Source: Comamonadaceae bacterium 2FH (lineage in GTDB: Bacteria > Pseudomonadota > Gammaproteobacteria > Burkholderiales > Burkholderiaceae_C). From it: a stretch of DNA of 64,000 nt. The stretch covers positions 1 through 64,000 of the forward strand of contig SCMQ01000013.1 in NCBI GenBank assembly GCA_005503335.1. Direction: 5' to 3'. The position numbers and the translations under genes were made by a program. The notes below the pieces were generated by a model. That model did no database searches, was not told the origin of the DNA, and saw only the letters and a list, made by a program, of their open reading frames with translations. This document shows positions 54,059 to 63,023 of the stretch, one piece after another (position 1 is the stretch's first letter; each line of letters begins with the position of its first letter).

Positions 54059-54085
54059 TAAATTTTTGCCTTGGGCGGCCGATAC
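54059..54085 (+). promoter_or_regulatory. Sigma-28 promoter of flgMN
   Basis: TAAATTTT at 54059-54066, 11 bp, then GCCGATAC at 54078-54085. This differs in few positions from the FliA consensus (TAAAGTTT-N11-GCCGATAA) and lies 54 bp before the flgM start. FlgM expression by FliA is the classic late-gene feedback. Confidence 0.8.
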
Positions 54086-54139
54086 AGCGATCATGGCGGC
54101 AAGGCGCTTGCCGCATCCACTCCGTGCGAGGACATATCC

Positions 54140-54460
54140 ATGAAAATCGGTCAACCCATTGAAGCCACGACGGTCGCCGGCACCGCTGGCGGCACAAGCC
54201 CCGCGGGCGCGCGCGAGACCGGGCGCAGCGACGCGGCGCAGCCGCCACTGGCCCCGCCCGAAGGCCGCCCCGAAAGCGCCACGGTGCACTTGTCCGGCAC
54301 CGCCAGGGAGCTGATGTCCGGCACGCCCGAGTTCAACGCCGAAAAGGTCGAGGCCATGCGCCAGGCCATTGCCGAAGGCCGCTTCAAGCCCAACCCCGGA
54401 GCGATCGCCGACCAGCTGATCGCCAATGCGCGCGAGTTGCTGACCGGCCCGACCCACTGA
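54140..54460 (+). CDS. flgM: Anti-sigma-28 factor FlgM
   Basis: 106 residues (E. coli 97). The N-terminal half is Ala/Gly/Pro-rich and likely disordered; the sigma-28-binding C-terminal half includes VHLSGTARELM and FNAEKVEAMRQAIAEGRFKPNPGAIADQLIANARELL. It binds FliA until it is exported through the completed hook. GAGGA lies nine bases ahead of the ATG. It is preceded by its own sigma-28 promoter and followed by flgN after 15 bp. Confidence 0.93.
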   Translation: MKIGQPIEATTVAGTAGGTSPAGARETGRSDAAQPPLAPPEGRPESATVHLSGTARELMSGTPEFNAEKVEAMRQAIAEGRFKPNPGAIADQLIANARELLTGPTH

Positions 54461-54475
54461 CGCCGCCCGCATCCG

Positions 54476-54829
54476 ATGAGAACGCCCGCCCCCGCCATCG
54501 AACGCCCCGCCCAGCCGCTCGAAGCCTTGATTCGGTCGCTCGAGTCGCAACTGGAGTCCCTGGCCCAGGCCCTGCGCGAGCGCGACAGCGAAGCCATCTC
54601 CGCCGGCTCGGCGCGGCTGCAGCGCAGCCTGCAGCAGGCCATGGCAGTGCTGAGCTCGGCGACCGCGCAGGGCGGTGGCTTGCCTGACGGCCTGCGGCCG
54701 CGCCTGGCCAAGCTGCAGGGCGCCGTGGCTGCCGAGCGTGAAAGCCTGGCCCGTGCCAGTGCCGCGGTGCAGCGCGCCATGAATGTGCTGATGCCCGCGA
54801 CGCCGGCCGTGGTGTACGCAGCGCCCTGA
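54476..54829 (+). CDS. flgN: Flagellar export chaperone FlgN
   Basis: 117 residues, all-helical, with Leu/Gln/Arg-rich repeats (LIRSLESQLESLAQALRERDSEAI) in the FlgN style. By family it chaperones FlgK and FlgL for type III export. Identification rests on the flgM-flgN pairing as much as on sequence, since FlgN is poorly conserved. It converges on fliA with a 24-bp gap and no obvious terminator between them. Confidence 0.82.
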   Translation: MRTPAPAIERPAQPLEALIRSLESQLESLAQALRERDSEAISAGSARLQRSLQQAMAVLSSATAQGGGLPDGLRPRLAKLQGAVAAERESLARASAAVQRAMNVLMPATPAVVYAAP

Positions 54830-54853
54830 TCGTTCAGGCCTCCTGTAGGGGGC

Positions 54854-55567
54854 TCACCACTGGCGCAGCTTGACGCGCAGGCGGGCGATCGACTGGCTGT
54901 GCAGCTGGCAGACGCGCGACTCGGTCACGCCCAGCACTGCGGCGATTTCCTTGAGGTTCATGCCCTGTTCGTAGTACATGCTCATCACGTACTGCTCGCG
55001 CTCGGGCAGCTGGGCTATGGCATCGACCAGGGCTGCGCGCAGCCGGTAGTCGTCCAGCCGGCTCAGGGGATCGGCATCGCGGTCGGCCATGTGGCGCTCG
55101 AGGAAATCGCTGTCGCCGTCCTCGCTGCCCATGTCCTCCAGGTAGACCAGCTGTGTGCCGCGCACCTTGCCCAGCAATTCCTGGTACTGCGCCAGGGCGA
55201 TGCCCATCTCGGCGGCGATCTCGCTCTCGAGCGGCGCCCGCCCGAGCTTTTGCTCGAGCCTGTGCACCGCCTGCTCGATCGAGCGCTGCTGCTTTCGGTC
55301 GCCCCGGCTCATCCAGTCCGTGCCGCGCAGCTCGTCGAGCATGGCGCCGCGCACGCGCTGGGAGGCGAAGGTCTCGAACTGCACGCCCTGCGCCGCGTCG
55401 AAGCGGCTGAGCGCGTCGTTGAGCCCCATCATGCCGACCTGGATCAGGTCGTCTATCTCGACGTTGGCCGGCAGCTTGGCAATCATCTGGTGGGCCAGCC
55501 GCCTCACCAGCGGGCTGTACTGCTTGAGCATCGAACTGTGGTCGAGGCGGCCTTTGGCGGTGTACAT
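54854..55567 (-). CDS. fliA: RNA polymerase sigma-28 factor FliA
   Basis: 237 residues (E. coli 239). Region 2: PLVRRLAHQMIAKLPANVEIDDLIQVGMMGLNDALSRF and FETFASQRVRGAMLDELRGTDW; region 3 with SIEQAVHRLEQKLGRAP; region 4: LPEREQYVMSMYYEQGMNLKEIAAVLGVTESRVCQLHSQS. It transcribes class III flagellar and chemotaxis genes; three matching promoters occur in this window. It is the last gene of the flhB-flhA-flhF-flhG-fliA run. Confidence 0.96.
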   Translation of the reverse strand: MYTAKGRLDHSSMLKQYSPLVRRLAHQMIAKLPANVEIDDLIQVGMMGLNDALSRFDAAQGVQFETFASQRVRGAMLDELRGTDWMSRGDRKQQRSIEQAVHRLEQKLGRAPLESEIAAEMGIALAQYQELLGKVRGTQLVYLEDMGSEDGDSDFLERHMADRDADPLSRLDDYRLRAALVDAIAQLPEREQYVMSMYYEQGMNLKEIAAVLGVTESRVCQLHSQSIARLRVKLRQW

Positions 55568-55584
55568 GGAAAGCTCCGGGAATG

Positions 55585-56382
55585 TCAGTGCAGAACGCGG
55601 GCCGGTGCGGCTGCCGGCCGGGTCGACAGCGTGGCGTGGCCAGGCGCACGCGGTGGCGGCTCGAGCGCCTCGCGCAGCAGGCCGATCGACAGCCCGCTCA
55701 GCTGGTGCGCCAGGGCCTGCTCGCTGGCGCCCATGGCATGCGTCCATGCGAGCGGGTGCAACTGGGCACCGAGGAAGTCCCTGGCGCAGCGCGCCAGGCG
55801 CGCGGCCGCTGCTGGCAGCTGCGCCTCGTGGCGCGGCAGGTCCAGCAGCACGGCCTGGCGCCTGAGGCCGGCCTGCAGGCTCAGGGTCTTGATGCCGGCG
55901 TAGGCATGGGTGAGGCTGTCCGGCGTGTCGCCGCACAGCACCAGCGGACAGACCTCGTGCCGGGCGAAAAGGCGGCTCAGCAGTTCGGCCTGGGCGTGGA
56001 AGACGACCACGTCCGTGTCCGGCGCGGCCTGCTGCAAGGCCCTGGACCAGCGTGCCAGCAGCTCGCTGTCCGACCCAGCGCACCAGGCCGCCGGGTCGGC
56101 GGCCAGCACCGCCACATGGGTCTCGACATGCTCGATCCAGCGTTCCAGGCCGGCGCCGCGCGCCAGGGCCTGCGTCAGGGCGCGGTCCTGGCCGCCGGCG
56201 CCGGGCACGGCGTCGACCACCAGGCAGCGCAGCCCATGGCGGCCCAGCGCCCGGCACAGGGCATCGAGCAGGCGGTGCGTGCCGGCCACATGGGGATTGG
56301 CCACGAGCGGCAGCATCTGCAACTGCGGACGCTGAAAGCGGCGGCGCAGGCCCTGGGCCTGATCGGCGATCTCCTCAAGCAT
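55585..56382 (-). CDS. flhG: FlhG-like MinD-family protein lacking the Walker A motif
   Basis: 265 residues. Position between flhF and fliA and the start (MLEEIADQAQGLRRRF) with RPQLQMLPLVANPHVAGTHRLL match FlhG/FleN. The usual KGGVGKT ATP loop is replaced by PHVAGTHRLL, with no lysine at the nucleotide-binding positions. The later VVDAVPGAGG and WCAGSDSELL segments are only weakly MinD-like. It probably cannot bind ATP normally. It overlaps flhF by eight bases, suggesting coupled translation. Confidence 0.8.
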   Translation of the reverse strand: MLEEIADQAQGLRRRFQRPQLQMLPLVANPHVAGTHRLLDALCRALGRHGLRCLVVDAVPGAGGQDRALTQALARGAGLERWIEHVETHVAVLAADPAAWCAGSDSELLARWSRALQQAAPDTDVVVFHAQAELLSRLFARHEVCPLVLCGDTPDSLTHAYAGIKTLSLQAGLRRQAVLLDLPRHEAQLPAAAARLARCARDFLGAQLHPLAWTHAMGASEQALAHQLSGLSIGLLREALEPPPRAPGHATLSTRPAAAPARVLH

Positions 56383-57685
56383 GCAGGCCCTCGCTAGCCG
56401 GGCCGGGCACCGGGCCGAACATGAGCTGCAGATCCTCGGCGTCCATGCGGTAGGCCGCACGGCCCTCGCGGCCGAGCGCGCGCTGCACCAGGGCCTGGGC
56501 AGACAGGCGATGCCAGTCCTCGGGCACGCGCTGCCCGTCCGCGACCTGCACCAGCTTGAGCTTGTGGCGCACCAGCACGTCGAGCGCGGTACCCAGGTGC
56601 ACGGCCTCGTCCACCTTGGACAGCACCACCCCGTGGCACTCGCTGGCGCGGTAGGCCTTCGCCACATCCTCCAGGGTCTCCCCCTGGGCCGCCGCGTTCA
56701 GCACCAGCAGGCGCCGGATGCGCGCATCGCCCAGCATCTCCAGCAGCTCCTGCGTGCGGTCGTCGTGCTGGGCCAGGCCGGCGGTGTCGATCAGCACCAG
56801 CTTCTTGACGGACAGCAGGTCCAGCAGGTCATCCAGCGCCGCGCGGTCGTGGGCGGTGTGCACCGCCACGCCCAGGATGCGGCCGTAGGCGCGCAACTGC
56901 TCGTGGGCGCCGACGCGGTAGGCGTCCAGCGTGATCAGGCCCAGCTGCGCGGCGCCATGCCTGGCAGCAAAGGCCGCCGCCAGCTTGGCCGTGCCCGTGG
57001 TCTTGCCGACGCCGGTCGCGCCTACCAAAGCGAAAACGCCGCCCTGGTCCTCGAGCGCCGGCTCCGTCTCGCCGGTGCGCAGGTTGTGCGCCAGCACCTC
57101 GCGGGCCCAGGCCAGGCCGTCGCCCGCGTCCGCCGGCAGGCGCTGCACCAGGGTGCGCACCAGGGCCGGCGACAAGCCGACCTGCAGCAGCCGGGCCGCC
57201 AGCTGAGACTGGGCAGGGCTGCGCCTGAGCCCGTCCATGAACGCCATCGCGCCAAAGCGCGACTCGATCAGTGTCCTGACGTTGCGCAACTCGTCGAGCA
57301 CGGCGCGCTCATGCTCGGCGCCCAGGCGCGCCGCAACGGCGTCGGCCCCGGCGGGCGCGGGCGGCTCGAGTTCAGCGGGTGAGGGCAGCGGCGCGGCCTG
57401 GCGCCGCTTGAGCATGCGCTCGCGCACGTAGTCCTGAAAGGACAGGGTGCTCATGGCCAGCTGCTGCACGTCCTCGCTCACCGAACTGGCCGGCGGGTGC
57501 CGCGAAGCGGCCTGGCCGGCGTCGGTGGTCTCGTGCCGCGGCGCGCCCTCGGCGGCCATGGCCAGCACCTCGACGCCCTCGGCGCAGGGGCGCGTCGCGA
57601 GCACCATGCCGTCGTCGCCGAAGGCGGCGCGCACCTGGGTCAGGGCGTCGCGCGCGGTGGCGGCGATGAAGCGCCTGACGTTCAT
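56375..57685 (-). CDS. flhF: Flagellar biosynthesis SRP-like GTPase FlhF
   Basis: 436 residues. The N-terminal B-like region carries MNVRRFIAATARDALTQVRAAFG; the N and G domains (~150-400) have the GTP P-loop GATGVGKTTGTAKLAA near residues 222-234, LGLITLDAYRVGAHEQLRAYG, LIDTAGLAQHD and VVLSKVDEAVHLGTALDV. With FlhG it governs number and placement of flagella. The gene overlaps flhA by four bases. Confidence 0.95.
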   Translation of the reverse strand: MNVRRFIAATARDALTQVRAAFGDDGMVLATRPCAEGVEVLAMAAEGAPRHETTDAGQAASRHPPASSVSEDVQQLAMSTLSFQDYVRERMLKRRQAAPLPSPAELEPPAPAGADAVAARLGAEHERAVLDELRNVRTLIESRFGAMAFMDGLRRSPAQSQLAARLLQVGLSPALVRTLVQRLPADAGDGLAWAREVLAHNLRTGETEPALEDQGGVFALVGATGVGKTTGTAKLAAAFAARHGAAQLGLITLDAYRVGAHEQLRAYGRILGVAVHTAHDRAALDDLLDLLSVKKLVLIDTAGLAQHDDRTQELLEMLGDARIRRLLVLNAAAQGETLEDVAKAYRASECHGVVLSKVDEAVHLGTALDVLVRHKLKLVQVADGQRVPEDWHRLSAQALVQRALGREGRAAYRMDAEDLQLMFGPVPGPASEGLHA

Positions 57686-59787
57686 GCCGCACCTCCGATC
57701 AGCGAGCCTATGCGTATGGTGTGGGTGTCGGGGATCTCGCTATGGCCCAGCACCGCCAGGCGCGGCGCGGCGCGGCGCAGCAACCGCGCCATGGGGGGGC
57801 GGATGGCGTCGGGCACCAGCAGGCAGGCAGGCACGCCGAGGTCCTCCTGCTTCTTGCTGGCGCTGGCCGCCGACTGGGTCACGGTCTCGGCCACTCCGGG
57901 ATCCAGCGCCGCGCCGTGCGGCGAGGTCAGGGCCTGGGTGATCAGGCGTTCCAGGTCCGGTGCGATGGCGATTACGTCCAGCTCCTTCACAGGGCCGTAG
58001 ATCTGCTGGACGATGGCGGGCGCCAGGTTGATGCGGATGCGCCTGGCGAGCTCGGCCGGCTCGGGCGTCGCGCCGGCGTGTTCGGCCAGGGTTTCGACGA
58101 TGGTCCGCATGTCACGGATGTGTACGGATTCTTCCAGCAGCAACTGAAGCACCTTCTGCAAGGCCGGGATGCTGACCATCTTCGGCACCACATCCTCGAT
58201 GAGTTTCGGGGCGAGTCGGGCCACATGCTCCACCAGCTGCTGCACCTCGGTGCGTCCCAGCAGGCGGGCGGCGTGGACCTGCATCAAGTGTGAAAGATGG
58301 GTCGCGACCACGGTCGAGGAATCAACCACCGTATAACCGGCCATTTGCGCGTTTTCCTTCTGGCGCTCCTCGATCCAGACCGCGGGCAGGCCGAAGGCCG
58401 GGTCGGTGGTGTGGGTGCCGGCCAGCGCGGTCGCGGCATGGCCCGGGTTGATGGCCAGCGACATGCCGGGAAAGCATTCGCCCTCGCCGACGACCGCGCC
58501 GCGCAGGCTGATGCGGTAGGCGCTGGGCTTGAGCTCCAGGTTGTCACGAATGTGCACGGCTGGCGGCAGGAAGCCGACCTCCTGGGCGAACTTGCGGCGC
58601 ACACCCTTGATGCGCGCCAGCAGGTCGCCCTGGCGGTCGGCGTCCACCAGCTGGATCAGCCGGTAGCCGACCTCCAGGCCCAGCAGATCCACTGGTTGCA
58701 GGTCGTCCCAGCTGGCCTCGGCATTGGGGTGGGCAGGGCTGGCCTGCGCCGGGCTGTGCTGCGCCTGCAGCTGCGCACGCGCCTGGCGCTGGTGCAGCAC
58801 ATGGGCTCCCCAGCCCATGGCCGCCGCGATGGCGAGGAAGGTCAGGTGCGGCATGCCGGGAATCACGCCCATGGTGCCGATCACGGCCGCCGCGATGCCC
58901 AGGGCCCGCGGCGAGCCGAACAGCTGGCCGGTGATCTGGTGGCCCACGTCCTGGTCCTTGCCCACGCGGGAGACCACCATGGCGGCGGCGATAGAGATCA
59001 GCAGGGCCGGGATCTGGGCCACCAGGGCATCGCCGACGGCCAGCAGCACATAGGCGTTGGTGGCCTGCTGCACCGGCAGCCCGTGCTGGGCCACGCCGAC
59101 GATCAGCCCGCCGACGACGTTGATCGCCAGGATCAGGATGCCGGCCACCGCGTCGCCGCGCACGAACTTGGAGGCGCCGTCCATGGCGCCGAAGAAGCCG
59201 GCCTCCTCGCCGACCTCGGCGCGCCGCCGCCTCGCTTCCTTCTCGTCGATCAGCCCGGCGTTGAGGTCGGCGTCGATGGCCATCTGCTTGCCGGGCATCG
59301 CATCCAGGGTGAAGCGCGCGCCGACCTCGGCGATGCGCTCGGCACCCTTGGTCACGACGATGAAGTTGATCACCACCAGGATCGCGAACACGATCAGACC
59401 GACCGCGAAATTGCCGCCGATCAGGAAATGGCCGAAGCTTTCGATGACCTGGCCCGCGGCGCCGGTGCCGGTATGGCCCTCCAGCAGCACCACCCGGGTC
59501 GACGCCACGTTCAGCGACAGGCGCAGCATGGTGGTGAACAGCAGCACCGAGGGGAAGGCCGCGAAGTCCAGCGGCCGCACCATGTAGGCCGACACCAGCA
59601 TGACCATCAGCGCGATCGCGATGTTGAAGGTGAACAGCAGGTCCAGCACGAAGGGCGGCAGCGGCAGCACCATCATGACCAGGATCATGACCACCACCAG
59701 CGGGGCGGCCAGGGCCCGCAGCGGCAGCGCGGCGAGCAGGGGCTGCAGTCGCTGCAGGCCGGGCATGAGAGGCGGGGGGGTGTTCAT
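57682..59787 (-). CDS. flhA: Flagellar type III secretion protein FlhA
   Basis: 701 residues (E. coli 692). Eight or so membrane helices in the first ~330 residues, including the FHIPEP signature region (PLDFAAFPSVLLFTTMLRLSLNVASTRVVLL and GERIAEVGARFTLDAMPGKQMAIDADLNAG-type segment), then a large cytoplasmic domain to the end. It forms the export-gate ring that selects substrates. Overlaps flhB by four bases and flhF by four. Confidence 0.97.
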   Translation of the reverse strand: MNTPPPLMPGLQRLQPLLAALPLRALAAPLVVVMILVMMVLPLPPFVLDLLFTFNIAIALMVMLVSAYMVRPLDFAAFPSVLLFTTMLRLSLNVASTRVVLLEGHTGTGAAGQVIESFGHFLIGGNFAVGLIVFAILVVINFIVVTKGAERIAEVGARFTLDAMPGKQMAIDADLNAGLIDEKEARRRRAEVGEEAGFFGAMDGASKFVRGDAVAGILILAINVVGGLIVGVAQHGLPVQQATNAYVLLAVGDALVAQIPALLISIAAAMVVSRVGKDQDVGHQITGQLFGSPRALGIAAAVIGTMGVIPGMPHLTFLAIAAAMGWGAHVLHQRQARAQLQAQHSPAQASPAHPNAEASWDDLQPVDLLGLEVGYRLIQLVDADRQGDLLARIKGVRRKFAQEVGFLPPAVHIRDNLELKPSAYRISLRGAVVGEGECFPGMSLAINPGHAATALAGTHTTDPAFGLPAVWIEERQKENAQMAGYTVVDSSTVVATHLSHLMQVHAARLLGRTEVQQLVEHVARLAPKLIEDVVPKMVSIPALQKVLQLLLEESVHIRDMRTIVETLAEHAGATPEPAELARRIRINLAPAIVQQIYGPVKELDVIAIAPDLERLITQALTSPHGAALDPGVAETVTQSAASASKKQEDLGVPACLLVPDAIRPPMARLLRRAAPRLAVLGHSEIPDTHTIRIGSLIGGAA

Positions 59788-60944
59788 CGGTCGGGTGCTG
59801 GGGGCGAGGGCGGTTCGTGTTGGGGATCGAGCGCGGCCGGCACCGGCAGCTCGGGCAGGCCCGCGGGCATGGGCGCGCGCCCGGCTGCGGAGGCACGCAG
59901 CTGGTAGACATAGGCCAGCACCTGCGCCACGGCCGCGTAGAGCGCGGCGGGAATCTCGCAGTCGACCTCGCCATGGGCGTACAGCGCGCGCGCCAGGGCG
60001 GGCGCCTGCAGCACGGGCACGCCATTGGACTGGGCCAGGTCACGGATGCGCATGGCCAGCAGGTCCAGCCCCTTGGCGACCACGCGCGGCGCGGCCATGC
60101 GGCCTTCCTCGTACTTGAGCGCGACCGCGTAGTGCGTCGGGTTCATGACCACCAGGTCGGCGCCGGGGACGGCCGCCATCATGCGGCGGCGCACCTGATC
60201 GCGCATCAGCGCCCTGATCTTGGCCTTCACTTCCTGATTGCCTTCGAGCTCGCGGTGCTCGTCGCGCGCCTCGCGCTGGCTCATCTTCAGGCGCCGGTGC
60301 AGCAGCTGCCGCTGCAGCGGCAGGTCGACGGCGGCGAACAGGCCCAGGGCGATCAGCAGCAGGGCCAGGCCGCCGAGCAACAGCCCGCCGATCCCGCTCG
60401 CGGCGGCCGGCAAGGGCAGGGCCAGCATGCCGGAGAAGGCGTCGAGCCGCGTGTACAGGTAGGCGGCCCCGACCGCGCCCAGCACCAGGCTCAGCAGGCT
60501 GGCCTTGAGCGCCTGGCTCAGCTGTTCCGTGGAGAAGAAGCGCCCCAGTCCGGCGATCGGGTTGAGCTTGGAGAAGCTGGGCGCGACGGCCTTCAGGCTC
60601 CAGTTCCAGCCGCCGCCGGCCAGCGCGCCGAGCACGCCGGCGAGCCCCATCACCAGGCCCACCGGCACGATCACCTGCAGCATCCGGGCGCCACCCTGGG
60701 CCAGACGCTCGCCCATGGCCGCGGTCGAGCGCAGCTCGGACGGCGTGAAGCGCAAGTCGCTCGCCACCATGTCCAGCAGCCAGCGCGCCAGCCAGGGGCT
60801 GGCCGTCGCCAGCAGCAGCGCGCCGGTGGCCACCAGCATGAAATGGCCCAGGTCCCGCGAGCGTGCGACCTGGCCCTGCTCGCGCGCCTTGCGGATCTTG
60901 CGCGCGGAGGCCGGCAGGTTGCGGTCTTGGGAGTCGGTGGACAT
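59784..60944 (-). CDS. flhB: Flagellar type III secretion switch protein FlhB
   Basis: 386 residues (E. coli 382). Four transmembrane helices in the first half (~30-210), then the cytoplasmic domain with the self-cleavage motif VMNPTHYAVAL (Asn268-Pro-Thr-His). Cleavage there switches export from rod/hook to filament substrates. A Pro-rich tail (PMPAGLPELPVPAALDPQ) ends the protein. First gene of the flhB-flhA-flhF-flhG-fliA unit; a sigma-70-like promoter is visible 24 bp upstream. Confidence 0.96.
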   Translation of the reverse strand: MSTDSQDRNLPASARKIRKAREQGQVARSRDLGHFMLVATGALLLATASPWLARWLLDMVASDLRFTPSELRSTAAMGERLAQGGARMLQVIVPVGLVMGLAGVLGALAGGGWNWSLKAVAPSFSKLNPIAGLGRFFSTEQLSQALKASLLSLVLGAVGAAYLYTRLDAFSGMLALPLPAAASGIGGLLLGGLALLLIALGLFAAVDLPLQRQLLHRRLKMSQREARDEHRELEGNQEVKAKIRALMRDQVRRRMMAAVPGADLVVMNPTHYAVALKYEEGRMAAPRVVAKGLDLLAMRIRDLAQSNGVPVLQAPALARALYAHGEVDCEIPAALYAAVAQVLAYVYQLRASAAGRAPMPAGLPELPVPAALDPQHEPPSPPAPDR

Positions 60945-60967
60945 GGGCGGCGAAAGCTGACCAGGCC

Positions 60968-60995
60968 ATTATGGAAAGCCCGTGCGCGCACTTAA
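60968..60995 (-). promoter_or_regulatory. Sigma-70-like promoter of the flhB operon
   Basis: On the minus strand TTAAGT (60995-60990) is followed after 16 bp by CATAAT (60973-60968). The predicted start would leave a leader of ~15-20 nt before flhB. It would give the class II transcript that makes FliA. Confidence 0.45.
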
Positions 60996-61059
60996 GCCGG
61001 AAAAGCGGGGCAGAACCGCCCCTGTTCCCGCCGTGGCGCCGTCTGCCGGGGCGCCCCGC

Positions 61060-61086
61060 TCAAGTTCCCGGCGGGGGCGCCGATAA
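61060..61086 (+). promoter_or_regulatory. Sigma-28 promoter of motAB
   Basis: TCAAGTTC at 61060-61067, 11 bp, then a perfect GCCGATAA at 61079-61086. It lies 61 bp before the motA ATG. Confidence 0.88.
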
Positions 61087-61147
61087 GGGTTTGCAGGGCT
61101 CGAAGGCCGTTCCTCACGGCGGCCCGGCACAGGGAAAGACTTACGGC

Positions 61148-62011
61148 ATGCTCGTCATCGTTGGCTACTTCGTGGCACTGGGCTGCATCTTTGGCGGCTT
61201 CATCCTCCATGGCGGCAGCATAGGTGTCGTGCTGGCCGCGCTGCCGACCGAAATGATGGTGATCGGCGGCGGCGCGTTTGGCGCCTTCGTCGTGAACAAC
61301 CAGCCCAAGGTACTCAAGGCCACCTTCGGCGCCATCCCCAAGCTGCTCAAGGGCTCCAAGTACACCAAGGCACGCTACATGGAGCTGATGGCCCTGCTCT
61401 ACGAGATCCTGCAGAAGGCCCGCAAGGAAGGCCTGATGGCCGTCGAGAAGGACGTGGACGCGCCGCACGAGTCGCCGCTGTTCAAGAAGTACGCGACGGT
61501 CGGCAGCGACCACCACGTCGTGGAATTCATCACGGACTACCTGCGCATGATGGTCTCGGGAAACCTCAACGCCCACGAGATCGAGTCGCTGATGGACAGC
61601 GAGATCGAGACCCACCACCACGAGGCCCATGCCCCGGTGGCGGCGATCCAGCGCGTGGCCGGCGGCCTCCCGGCCTTCGGCATCGTCGCTGCGGTGCTGG
61701 GGGTGGTCAACACCATGGGCTCGGTGGGCCAGCCCCCGGCCGTGCTGGGCGCGATGATCGGCTCGGCCCTGGTGGGGACCTTCCTGGGTATCCTGCTGGC
61801 CTACGCCATCGTCGAGCCGCTGGCCGGCCTGCTGGAGCAGAAGAACGACGAGGGCACCAAGGAGTTGCAATGCATCAAGACCACCCTGCTGGCCAGCATG
61901 CAGGGCTATGCCCCGCAGGTGGCCATGGAATTCGGCCGCAAGGTCCTGTACTCGACCGAGCGTCCCAGCTTCTCCGAGCTGGAAGGCCACGTCAAGGGAC
62001 GCAAGGCCTGA
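61148..62011 (+). CDS. motA: Flagellar motor stator protein MotA
   Basis: 287 residues (E. coli 295). Four transmembrane helices: two near the start (MLVIVGYFVALGCIFGGFILHGG, then MVIGGGAFGAFVVNN) and two after a large cytoplasmic loop (AFGIVAAVLGVVNTMG; LGAMIGSALVGTFLGILLAYAIVEPL). The conserved prolines before the last two helices and charged loop residues are present. Forms the proton-driven stator with MotB, which starts 26 bp downstream. The ATG at 61148 gives the canonical start. Confidence 0.96.
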   Translation: MLVIVGYFVALGCIFGGFILHGGSIGVVLAALPTEMMVIGGGAFGAFVVNNQPKVLKATFGAIPKLLKGSKYTKARYMELMALLYEILQKARKEGLMAVEKDVDAPHESPLFKKYATVGSDHHVVEFITDYLRMMVSGNLNAHEIESLMDSEIETHHHEAHAPVAAIQRVAGGLPAFGIVAAVLGVVNTMGSVGQPPAVLGAMIGSALVGTFLGILLAYAIVEPLAGLLEQKNDEGTKELQCIKTTLLASMQGYAPQVAMEFGRKVLYSTERPSFSELEGHVKGRKA

Positions 62012-62036
62012 GCGGGCAGGGCGACAAGGAGCCGAG

Positions 62037-62954
62037 ATGGCCATTGATCCGAAGAAACACCAGACCATCATCGTCAGGCGGGTGCGCAAACAGGCCCACG
62101 CCCACCACGGCGGCGCCTGGAAGATCGCCTACGCCGACTTCGTCACGGCCATGATGGCCTTCTTCCTGCTGATGTGGCTGCTGGGCGCGACGACCGAAGG
62201 CGACCGCAAGGGCATCGCCGACTATTTCTCGACGCCGCCCAAGCTGGCGCGCGTCGAGGGAGGCTCGGGCCTGGGCGACGGCTCGCATGTCCTCAAGGGC
62301 GGCGGCACCGACCTGACGCGCAGCATGGGCCAAGTCAGGCGCGGCGACGTCCTGTCGCCCCAGAGCTCCAGCCACCTGCGGGCCATGCAGGAGGCGGCCG
62401 AGCAGGCCGCGCTCAAGCGCCGCGTGGTGCAGGTCCTGAGCCAGCATCCGCGCCTGGCCCAGTTCCTGCCTCAGATCCGCATCGACATCACGCCCGACGG
62501 GCTGCGCATACAGATCGTCGACGAGCAAAACCGCCCCATGTTCGACACGGGCAGCGCGCAGGTCAAGGACTACATGCGCGAGATCCTGCGCGAGATCGGC
62601 GCGGTGCTGGCCGAGGTGAACAACAAGATCAGCCTGACCGGCCACACCGATGCCGCGATCTACCAGCGCGGCGAGCGCGGCTACAGCAACTGGGAGCTGT
62701 CGGCCGACCGTGCCAATGCCTCGCGGCGCGAACTGGTGGCGGGCGGGCTGCAGGAGGGACAGGTGGTTCGCGTGCTGGGGCTGGCCTCCAGCGCGCTGCT
62801 GGACAAGGAGGACCCGCGCAACGCGGTCAATCGCCGCATCAGCATCATCGTCATGAACCGGGACGCCGAGCGGCGCTTCGACCGCGACGGCGACGTCGAG
62901 ATCGGCTCGGCCGCGGCGGTCGGCCCGGCGCTGCACCCCGGACCCGCCGATTGA
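62037..62954 (+). CDS. motB: Flagellar motor stator protein MotB
   Basis: 305 residues (E. coli 308). One transmembrane helix (~30-50: IAYADFVTAMMAFFLLMWLLG) with the proton-carrying Asp34 in AYADF. The C-terminal OmpA/MotB peptidoglycan-binding domain has RIDITPDGLRIQIVDEQNRPMFDTGSAQ and LTGHTDAAIYQ. It anchors the stator to the cell wall. GGAGCCGAG precedes the ATG. Confidence 0.97.
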   Translation: MAIDPKKHQTIIVRRVRKQAHAHHGGAWKIAYADFVTAMMAFFLLMWLLGATTEGDRKGIADYFSTPPKLARVEGGSGLGDGSHVLKGGGTDLTRSMGQVRRGDVLSPQSSSHLRAMQEAAEQAALKRRVVQVLSQHPRLAQFLPQIRIDITPDGLRIQIVDEQNRPMFDTGSAQVKDYMREILREIGAVLAEVNNKISLTGHTDAAIYQRGERGYSNWELSADRANASRRELVAGGLQEGQVVRVLGLASSALLDKEDPRNAVNRRISIIVMNRDAERRFDRDGDVEIGSAAAVGPALHPGPAD

Positions 62955-62960
62955 TCCGGC

Positions 62961-62987
62961 TCAAGTTTTTCCGCCCGCCGCCGATAA
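62961..62987 (+). promoter_or_regulatory. Sigma-28 promoter of cheYZ
   Basis: TCAAGTTT at 62961-62968, 11 bp, then GCCGATAA at 62980-62987, the best match to the FliA consensus in the window. It lies 36 bp before the cheY ATG. Confidence 0.9.
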
Positions 62988-63023
62988 GCCTGTCAACGCC
63001 CACTTCGCCCGCAAGGAACCCTC

